Below are positions 1 to 4,682 of a DNA stretch of 6,815 bases, in pieces. Position numbers and translations under genes: made by a program. The first letter of the stretch is position 1, and every line of letters starts with the position of its first letter. Below the pieces are notes generated by a model. That model did not search any database. It had not been told where the DNA came from and saw only the letters and a program-made list of their open reading frames with translations. Source of the stretch: Nanobdellota archaeon (GTDB taxonomy: Archaea; Nanobdellota; Nanobdellia; Woesearchaeales; B3-WOES); NCBI GenBank assembly GCA_023131705.1, contig JAGLZG010000157.1:1-6815 (forward strand), read 5' to 3'.

Positions 1-692
1 TTTCTCTTTTCCTTCATTAATTTTTCAATTATTGAGTTTTCAATTCTTTCTCTCCACTCCTCTGAAGGTTTCTCTTCTTCGTTCAACCTCAAAGGTTCCT
101 CAATATCTTCTTTGAAAGATTCTTCACTTAAACTATAGTCATAATATAATTTTCTCCATAAAACCAAATTAAAAAAATTTTGTAAATTTTGTACATCCTT
201 AAGATTAAGATTAAGTTTAAATTCAACACCCAGAGCTAATTTTACTAACCCCATATAAAGTGCTAAGAAAAAATTAGAGTAATGTTTATGTACATTATCA
301 ATTCCAAAAAATTCAGATGTAGATATACTTTTTTTACCAAAAAAAACTTTTTTTATCTTTAAGTCTAATACAAAATCTGATTTTTGACCTTTTACATCAT
401 TATATTCAACTTCAAACCCAACATCTTTGTTATTAATTGGAAAATCAAAAAAATTAATCTTTCGTTGGTATCTTATTGCTTTGATATTTTCATCACCAAT
501 AGCCCTAGTTCTTTCCATTAAAAGCTCTTTGATAACATCATTGAAAGTTTCATTTTCTTGTTTCAAACTCTTCAAATTATCCCATGTTCTTATACCTACT
601 TTGATAGTTTTGGTTCTATCTCTCTCTAAATGCCATTTTTTTAGGTTTTCTAGTTTTTCATTTAGTATTTTTGTTCTATCTGTTGATTCCAT
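1..692 (-). CDS. Ribbon-helix-helix (VapB-antitoxin-like) protein with long C-terminal region, partial
   Basis: An open frame of 230 codons runs from an ATG at 690-692 off the left edge without a stop, so the C-terminus is missing. Residues 1-26 are charged and helical. Residues 27-60 read as a ribbon-helix-helix unit: a basic strand (TKTIKVG), then TWDNLKSLK, then ETFNDVIKELL, the pattern of archaeal VapB-type antitoxins (PF02697-like) and CopG/Arc regulators. Such proteins dimerise and bind short DNA palindromes. Residues 61-230 are unrecognised: a basic linker (KAIRYQRK), a probable beta-rich stretch at 85-120, a more hydrophobic helix (FFLALYMGLVKLAL, 141-154) and a Glu/Lys-rich end. Simple antitoxins of this family are usually below 100 residues, so this is at least twice normal length. 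The start is fixed by an in-frame TAA about 24 bases upstream and a TATA box at 761-770; there is no clear Shine-Dalgarno site. DNA binding is inferred; the C-terminal role is unknown. Confidence 0.8.
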   Translation of the reverse strand, partial: MESTDRTKILNEKLENLKKWHLERDRTKTIKVGIRTWDNLKSLKQENETFNDVIKELLMERTRAIGDENIKAIRYQRKINFFDFPINNKDVGFEVEYNDVKGQKSDFVLDLKIKKVFFGKKSISTSEFFGIDNVHKHYSNFFLALYMGLVKLALGVEFKLNLNLKDVQNLQNFFNLVLWRKLYYDYSLSEESFKEDIEEPLRLNEEEKPSEEWRERIENSIIEKLMKEKR

Positions 693-735
693 TATTTCTT
701 TTTCCCAATTTTTTTATTTTCTACCTTTTCTACTT

Positions 736-760
736 AGTATACTTGGTGTACTGGTATACT
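736..760. promoter_or_regulatory. Candidate operator: three GTATAC-like palindromic units
   Basis: GTATAC at 737-742, GTGTAC at 746-751 and GTATAC at 754-759 repeat at 9- and 8-base spacing. The first lies in the perfect palindrome AGTATACT (736-743). The array sits directly downstream of the TATA box at 761-770, where RNA polymerase would start, and upstream of the ribbon-helix-helix gene. Proteins of that fold bind short palindromes repeated about once per helical turn, so self-repression is a reasonable inference. AT-rich DNA yields such short palindromes by chance, which limits confidence. Confidence 0.4.
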
Positions 761-770
761 TATATATAAA
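761..770 (-). promoter_or_regulatory. Archaeal TATA box of the ribbon-helix-helix gene
   Basis: On the minus strand this reads TTTATATATA, a good match to the archaeal TATA element. Transcription would be expected to start about 25 bases downstream, near 735-740, inside the GTATAC array, leaving a leader of roughly 45 bases before the ATG at 692. A purine-rich BRE-like stretch (CGAAAGA) lies just upstream on the minus strand. Confidence 0.5.
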
Positions 771-810
771 TCTTTCGTTTTTAATGCGTAAATTCTGAAT
801 AAAACAACTC

Positions 811-848
811 AAAAGGTGACTACATTTATTGATTTGTGGTCACCCTTT
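811..848 (-). terminator. Terminator-like hairpin after the methyltransferase gene
   Basis: On the minus strand AAAGGGTGAC (848-839) pairs with GTCACCTTTT (820-811) over 10 base pairs with one G-T wobble. After one mismatch, ACA (837-835) pairs with TGT (824-822), closing a 10-base loop. The stem begins inside the TAA stop of the methyltransferase gene and its 3' arm ends in TTTT, followed by a T-rich stretch. This is the shape of an intrinsic terminator. It also separates this transcript from the ribbon-helix-helix gene downstream, which has its own promoter. Confidence 0.6.
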
Positions 849-1374
849 ATGTTCTAGTATAACTAATCACAGGAGTCTCATCAAACCAGTAACTTTTACC
901 TTTCTTAAGAAATCTTGGTAAAAAAATATTATTATAAACAAATAGTTTACCTTTTAGCTCTTTCAACAGTTTATCTTCCACACCTTTATGGAATCCTTTG
1001 TCAGGGTTAATAAATATAATATCATATTTGCTTAAATCAACTTTCAGGTAATCTTCTTTCATGAATTTTGCCTTGAGTTTTAGTTTGTTTTTTATTTCCA
1101 GGGCTTTTTTATGCAATTCCTTATCAAACTCTATGCCTGTTGCATCTGTAAACAAGGAGGCAATTAAAACAACCTTCCCATCTCCAGAACCCAAGTCAAT
1201 AAATTTTTTGTATTTGCTTAATCTTATTTTTTTAAAGAAATTAAAAACATTGTCTGCTATTGCAGTCCCCCAAATGCCTTTTTCTGTATCTCTTACAGGA
1301 ACCTTTCCTTGTCTTAGCAGGCTTTTGTAGAAATTATCATACTCTTGTTTGATTAGATTAAATTGTTTTATCAT
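847..1374 (-). CDS. Class I SAM-dependent methyltransferase (FAM173/DOT1-like type)
   Basis: A 175-residue protein with a Rossmann-type methyltransferase core. The SAM-binding motif I is DLGSGDGK (residues 60-67), preceded by KKFI as strand beta-1. Acidic residues of motif II follow in GIEFD (80-84), the usual contact for the SAM ribose. A post-motif strand YDIIFINPDKG lies at 117-127 at the catalytic face. The order GIWGTAIA (33-40), then DLGSGDGK, GIEFD and LSKYDIIFI resembles small prokaryotic relatives of FAM173 lysine methyltransferases and DOT1-like enzymes, but the substrate cannot be read from the sequence. The NPDKG motif differs from the NPPY/DPPY motif of N6-adenine and N5-glutamine enzymes, which argues against those activities. 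The length suits a single-domain cytosolic enzyme. It diverges from the acidic unknown gene at 1420 over a 45-base shared promoter and looks monocistronic, ending in a hairpin. The ATG at 1374 is about 28 bases from a TATA box, suggesting a leaderless message. Confidence 0.85.
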   Translation of the reverse strand: MIKQFNLIKQEYDNFYKSLLRQGKVPVRDTEKGIWGTAIADNVFNFFKKIRLSKYKKFIDLGSGDGKVVLIASLFTDATGIEFDKELHKKALEIKNKLKLKAKFMKEDYLKVDLSKYDIIFINPDKGFHKGVEDKLLKELKGKLFVYNNIFLPRFLKKGKSYWFDETPVISYTRT

Positions 1375-1387
1375 CTTGTTAAAAACA

Positions 1388-1395
1388 TTTATATA
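1388..1395 (+). promoter_or_regulatory. TATA box for the acidic unknown gene (divergent promoter)
   Basis: TTTATATA is centred about 28 bases before the ATG at 1420, the normal archaeal distance from TATA box to transcription start. The message would begin at or next to the A of the start codon, so it is probably leaderless. This supports the ATG at 1420 over an in-frame ATG at 1363, which lies upstream of the promoter and inside the methyltransferase gene. Confidence 0.55.
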
Positions 1396-1398
1396 CTA

Positions 1399-1406
1399 TT
1401 TATATG
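1399..1406 (-). promoter_or_regulatory. TATA box for the methyltransferase gene (divergent promoter)
   Basis: On the minus strand this reads CATATAAA, centred about 28 bases before the methyltransferase ATG at 1374, again predicting a leaderless message. It lies three bases from the plus-strand TATA element at 1388-1395, so the two pre-initiation complexes would overlap. TATA boxes are nearly symmetric, so assigning each box to a direction rests on spacing alone. Confidence 0.5.
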
Positions 1407-1419
1407 TTTTGCATTGATT

Positions 1420-1977
1420 ATGGAAAAACTGCTTTTCATGGAAAACCCATTAGAATCCAGTTCTTTTTTAGGTGGGGTTTCTGAGATTCTTGATGGTAAT
1501 GGATTATTGAATGAGAAAGTCAGAGATGACAATATAAGGGAAGTTAAAGAGATAAAGGAGATAAGAGATAATAAAAGAGAGATAAGCGATGCTGTTGGTG
1601 AGATTATTGAAGAGGGCATTGAATCAAAGGCAGTCATGGATTTTGAGCCTTTTTCAGATGAAAAAAGAATCATGTATAATCTTATTGAAGAAAAAAGTGG
1701 TCTTGATTATTCAAAGCTGGGTTATGGAAAGGTAACAGAACCTCTTGCTATTGAATATGATTGCACTAACTATGAGCAGAAAGATAAAAAGCCAAGTTTT
1801 TCATCTGATGAAACAATCAGCATTAAAGATGTTGACAAGATAATACAGGAAAAGATTGTTTTTGATTTATTGCATTTATCAACAACATCAATAAAACCAG
1901 AGATGAGAGAAAGATTCAAGTATTGGAAGTTATTTAATAATGCTTTAATAAGGATAAAGTATGCTGCTGGTATTTAA
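1420..1977 (+). CDS. Acidic protein of unknown function
   Basis: A 185-residue protein that I do not recognise. An in-frame ATG at 1363 would add 19 hydrophobic residues, but it lies upstream of the TATA box at 1388-1395 and within the divergent methyltransferase gene. ATG 1420 is therefore preferred; ATG 1438 (MENPLE) is an alternative. Residues 30-66 are charged and helical (VKEIKEIRDNKREI), encoded by a purine-rich stretch with four copies of GAGATAA. Residues 70-125 are acidic with Tyr and Pro (FEPFSDEK, YSKLGYGK). The C-terminal 50 residues look like a compact helical module (KDVDKIIQEKIVFDLLHL, then MRERFKYWKLFNNAL) and are the part most likely to fold or bind a partner. No signal peptide, membrane segment or catalytic motif is visible. 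It is the only plus-strand gene supported here and converges on the TIM-barrel gene with one base between the stop codons. Confidence 0.75.
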   Translation: MEKLLFMENPLESSSFLGGVSEILDGNGLLNEKVRDDNIREVKEIKEIRDNKREISDAVGEIIEEGIESKAVMDFEPFSDEKRIMYNLIEEKSGLDYSKLGYGKVTEPLAIEYDCTNYEQKDKKPSFSSDETISIKDVDKIIQEKIVFDLLHLSTTSIKPEMRERFKYWKLFNNALIRIKYAAGI

Positions 1978-1978
1978 T

Positions 1979-4075
1979 TTACTCCATAGGAACTTCGCTC
2001 CAGAGTGTCCATTCATTTGATGGGGAATATGCTCCAAAGATGAAATTAGGAGGGTATGTTCTTCCAAAGTATCCGTGCTGAACACTCCCCCATGAAGGGC
2101 CAAAACCTGTGCCTGGAGGGCCATAACCAGAGCCTGAGATTGGAGAACCGAATGCCCTCCAGGTTTCTACCATGATTCTTCCTGCTCCAAACCTTTCCTC
2201 GCCATGAGCTTCAGAATTCATATAACCATCATAACCTTTGCTTTTAAGGTATTTTATTGCTTCTACAACTGGCAAATCTCCCTGTCCTGCTGGAAGATGC
2301 TGATGACTGCCTCCAATACTGTCAACAATATGGATGTTGCCAATTATATTATCTTTTTCCATCTTTTTAACTTCATCCATAAACCAGCCATTGAATCTCT
2401 CTCTCCTTTTCTCTGTTGTTTCTCCTTTTAATGGTTTAAAGTTGTTAAACCACATCCCCATGTGCTGAGTATCAAGTGTAGCTTTTATGTGGCGTTCTGC
2501 AAGTTTTTTAGCTTGCTCTTTGCTAATACCTTCATAAAAAGGATTATTTACTTTTGTCATAACTTCCTCACCAGTCTTTGAATCTATTCTTCCACTTGAT
2601 TTTTCTATCTCTTTTTCAGTAAGCCTTTCAACCATGGCTTTTCTCGCGGTTTTTACTAATTCAATCAATTCTTCTGGGTGAGAACCATAACCCATTTCAG
2701 GGAATATATTTTCAGGAGCAACAAAAATATCTCTTTTTGCATAAGGGTTGTATTTTGTCTGTCTCATAGATTCTATACCTGCTTCTGCATAGCCCTGCAT
2801 TGTTTTTTGTTTAGCATATTTTTCTGTTGTTGTTACGTTTTCTCTTTGTATTTTTTGCTGCAATGCCTGCTGCATCTGCCCTGTTACCATATCTCTACTT
2901 TGTTCTATCTGTTCATTTGCCTCCCTTATAGCCTTATCTAACACTTCTGTTGGGTTTTTTGTTTCGTTTGGAATAAGACCTGGAGCTATCCTCATTCCTT
3001 GCAATCCTTCATCTTGTATCATAATTTTCCATCTTTCTTCTTCTGGTATTGATTTTTCAAGTTTTTCATAGAATTCTTTTGCTTTTTTTAGTTTTTTAAG
3101 GTCTTCAAAAAAATATTTAGCCCTGTATCCATAATTCATAGCATAACCTTTTGCAATCTTTTCCTGGGTTTCTGTTGTTGCATATAGAAAAGCTTCTTGT
3201 GGAGTCACATAGTTTACATCACCAGGTTTAACCCCTTTTTCTTTGTTCAACTCTTCTGCTTCTTTTACAAATGTGTCCCATCTTGCTTCTTCAACTTCAA
3301 ATGTACCTGTTTCTTTATTGAATTCAGGAACCCTTTCTGAACGTCCAACTTTATTATTTTCATAATCAATATAATCTCCTTTTCCCACATGCTGGTCTTT
3401 TGAATCTGTATAATCACTTTCTGCTTTGTTCCACTTGGTCCATGGAACAACCTGATTAAGTCTTATCTCTCCAATAACATTTCCTGTTCTTTTATCAACA
3501 AGATGCTTGACTGCTTTTTCCTCTTCTTCTTCATAAGCAGTAAACTTTTTATCCTTGTTCCAGGGTGCATCAAACATTGTTCTTTGGAATTCTCCTGTGT
3601 GGACAACAACAGCACCGCCTTGAGCAGCTTCTGCAGCAAATTTTATGGCTGATTTTACTTCATCTAATTCTTTTTTCCTGAATTCATCGCTGAATGAGCC
3701 TTGCTGGGGATTAAAGCCAGATAAATTAGCAACAGATCCAGCAGGTGTATGGACAGATGTGAATGTAACTTCATTAACCTTTGCTACTTCTCTTAAAGTC
3801 TCTCTTGCATCTTTTCCATAGTTTTCCATACCAGCAGCCTCTTCACCACCACCCACTCCTGGCTGAAGTTCTATTTTTCCTGCACCTGTCCTTATAGCAG
3901 CTGTTGCTGTCTGAATAAATGTTCCAAACTGCCTTCCTTCTGTTACTGTCTGTCCAATCTCATTAACAGGAAAAACAGGTTCTTCTATGTTAGCAGATGG
4001 TTTTACATCTGCAACATGGTTGCCTGTATATTCCCTGTCCATAGGGGTACTGTATGCTGTTTGGAAAACTACCAT
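1979..4075 (-). CDS. Large TIM-barrel metalloprotein (endonuclease IV / xylose-isomerase-like superfamily)
   Basis: A 698-residue protein whose motifs match the AP-endonuclease-2/xylose-isomerase-like barrel in order. These are AIRTGAGKIELQPG (60-73, first strand), VHTPAG (H109), VVHTGE (H159), APENIFPE (E455), LDTQHMG (D535, H538), IHIVDS (H582), GSHQHLPAGQGDLP (H591, H593) and NSEAHGEE (E622). Aligned by eye to E. coli endonuclease IV these correspond to His69, His109, Glu145, Asp179, His182, His216, Asp229, His231 and Glu261; only Asp229 is changed, to His. A divalent-metal enzyme acting on DNA or a sugar is therefore likely, but the substrate is unknown. Residues 163-448 form a large insertion, first acidic and Tyr/Trp-containing, then helical and Gln/Glu-rich. 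Residues 643-698 are a Gly/Pro/aromatic tail. Family barrels are usually 250-300 residues. There is no signal peptide. The start lies one base after the 177-residue gene and has an AGAGGT ribosome site, so translation is probably coupled. Confidence 0.85.
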   Translation of the reverse strand: MVVFQTAYSTPMDREYTGNHVADVKPSANIEEPVFPVNEIGQTVTEGRQFGTFIQTATAAIRTGAGKIELQPGVGGGEEAAGMENYGKDARETLREVAKVNEVTFTSVHTPAGSVANLSGFNPQQGSFSDEFRKKELDEVKSAIKFAAEAAQGGAVVVHTGEFQRTMFDAPWNKDKKFTAYEEEEEKAVKHLVDKRTGNVIGEIRLNQVVPWTKWNKAESDYTDSKDQHVGKGDYIDYENNKVGRSERVPEFNKETGTFEVEEARWDTFVKEAEELNKEKGVKPGDVNYVTPQEAFLYATTETQEKIAKGYAMNYGYRAKYFFEDLKKLKKAKEFYEKLEKSIPEEERWKIMIQDEGLQGMRIAPGLIPNETKNPTEVLDKAIREANEQIEQSRDMVTGQMQQALQQKIQRENVTTTEKYAKQKTMQGYAEAGIESMRQTKYNPYAKRDIFVAPENIFPEMGYGSHPEELIELVKTARKAMVERLTEKEIEKSSGRIDSKTGEEVMTKVNNPFYEGISKEQAKKLAERHIKATLDTQHMGMWFNNFKPLKGETTEKRRERFNGWFMDEVKKMEKDNIIGNIHIVDSIGGSHQHLPAGQGDLPVVEAIKYLKSKGYDGYMNSEAHGEERFGAGRIMVETWRAFGSPISGSGYGPPGTGFGPSWGSVQHGYFGRTYPPNFIFGAYSPSNEWTLWSEVPME

Positions 4076-4076
4076 T

Positions 4077-4610
4077 TTACCTCTGATAAATATTGCCTAA
4101 TATCCTTTTTGTCATACTTAACTGCTCATCTATATTTCGTGTTGCTGATTTATATTCGCCTTGTTTTCTTGCTTCTTCTCTTTCTTTTATTGTTTCATAC
4201 ATTGAAGATATTTCTCTTCTCTGCTCATTGCTTACATATCCTGTTTCCTGTACTCTGTTTTGAAGGTATTCTGCCCTTTGCTCTATCTTTTGGGTTGGAA
4301 TCTCTCTTAGATACTCCCTTTGTTTTCTTATCTCTTCTTCACTTACTCTTGGTTTTTCTTTTTCAACAGTCTCTTCCAGGCTTTCTCCTTCATCTGGCTT
4401 GAATAATTTTGTAATCTCAACTTCTTCCTGCTTTGGAAGCCGCATTCTTTTTGTTCTTTCCTGAATATCTATCTCTTCTTCACTATCTCTTATCAGCTCA
4501 TGAGCTTTTTTTATTTCTTCTTTATCTTTTTCTTCAAGCTCTTTTAATCTTTTTATCCTTTCTTCTGGGGAAAGTTTCTTTAATTCCTTAAATTTTTCTT
4601 CTCCTGCCAT
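4077..4610 (-). CDS. Charged coiled-coil protein of unknown function
   Basis: A 177-residue, Glu/Lys/Arg-rich protein that I do not recognise. Residues 5-50 form a strong amphipathic helix (ELKKLSPEERIKRLKELEEK onward). Residues 51-90 are a likely disordered acidic linker with Pro and Gly. Residues 90-150 are a second helical region (EEEIRKQREYLREIP, then EQRAEYLQNRVQE, then MYETIKEREEARKQ). The C-terminus (ATRNIDEQLSMTKRILGNIYQR is 22 residues, beginning at 156) is less charged and may be the docking end. No membrane segment, Cys/His cluster or catalytic motif is visible, so a scaffold or adaptor role is the natural guess. It starts 70 bases after the 483-residue gene and stops 1 base before the TIM-barrel gene, which points to a partnership with the latter. 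No Shine-Dalgarno site precedes the ATG. A weak TATA-like TTTTTAATA at 4645-4653 (minus strand) could give it its own short-leader transcript. Confidence 0.8.
   Translation of the reverse strand: MAGEEKFKELKKLSPEERIKRLKELEEKDKEEIKKAHELIRDSEEEIDIQERTKRMRLPKQEEVEITKLFKPDEGESLEETVEKEKPRVSEEEIRKQREYLREIPTQKIEQRAEYLQNRVQETGYVSNEQRREISSMYETIKEREEARKQGEYKSATRNIDEQLSMTKRILGNIYQR
4079..4084 (-). promoter_or_regulatory. Shine-Dalgarno site of the TIM-barrel gene
   Basis: AGAGGT on the minus strand overlaps the last sense codon and stop of the 177-residue gene and lies 3 bases before the ATG at 4075. It matches the GAGGTGA-type archaeal site, but the spacing is short. Its position inside the upstream gene's end suggests that ribosomes finishing that gene restart on the TIM-barrel gene. 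Confidence 0.5.
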
Positions 4611-4650
4611 TAGTATATGTTTAGTTGGTTGTGCACCACTATTTTATTAA

Positions 4651-4682
4651 AAAGGTGTTTTAAAACTTTGTTAAACACTTTT
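4651..4682 (-). terminator. Terminator-like hairpin after the 483-residue gene
   Basis: On the minus strand AAAAGTGTTT (4682-4673) pairs with AAACACCTTT (4660-4651) over nine of ten positions (one A-C mismatch), with a 12-base loop. It is followed by TTAATAAAA, giving CCTTTTTAATA. The first arm starts within the TAA stop of the 483-residue gene. The stem is AT-rich and therefore weaker than the hairpin at 811-848. It may terminate, attenuate or process the transcript before the 177-residue gene. The nested palindrome GTTTTAAAAC (4657-4666) offers an alternative fold. Confidence 0.4.

Noticed and set aside
200..220. Short AAGATT tandem repeat
   Set aside because: Three partial copies within the coding sequence, explained by alternating Leu-Asn codons; too short to be an array.
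1..692. Calling this gene a classical vapB antitoxin
   Set aside because: Only the N-terminal segment fits; length is at least double and no toxin gene is visible beside it in the window.
427..798. Plus-strand frame giving a hydrophobic, membrane-like 123-residue protein
   Set aside because: It lies opposite the ribbon-helix-helix gene and its promoter; the hydrophobic look comes from reading Lys/Glu-rich codons backwards (TTT, CTT, TTC). The minus-strand frame is open for 230 codons and has a recognisable motif.
847..1374. Calling the methyltransferase an N6-adenine DNA methylase of a restriction system
   Set aside because: The catalytic segment reads NPDKG rather than NPPY/DPPY, and no target-recognition domain or nuclease gene is nearby.
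1363..1419. Upstream in-frame start adding 19 hydrophobic residues (possible signal peptide) to the acidic protein
   Set aside because: The TATA box at 1388-1395 lies downstream of that ATG, so the message could not include it, and it overlaps the methyltransferase start.
1549..1585. Four copies of GAGATAA as a possible regulatory repeat
   Set aside because: They lie in frame within a charged helix (KEIKEIRDNKREI) and are explained by repeated Glu-Ile codons; spacing is irregular.
1389..1673. Minus-strand Ser-rich frame opposite the acidic gene
   Set aside because: Shadow of the plus-strand frame; low-complexity Ser/Leu composition, no promoter or ribosome site.
3265..3450. Minus-strand 61-residue frame inside the barrel gene
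   Set aside because: Alternative frame of the large insertion; no independent start signal.
4016..4402. Plus-strand Leu/Phe-rich frame suggesting a membrane protein
   Set aside because: Complement of the Glu/Lys-rich coiled-coil gene; hydrophobicity is an artefact of the reverse frame and it lacks a promoter. The same holds for plus-strand frames at 2204, 2678, 4718, 4948, 5073, 5787 and 6139.
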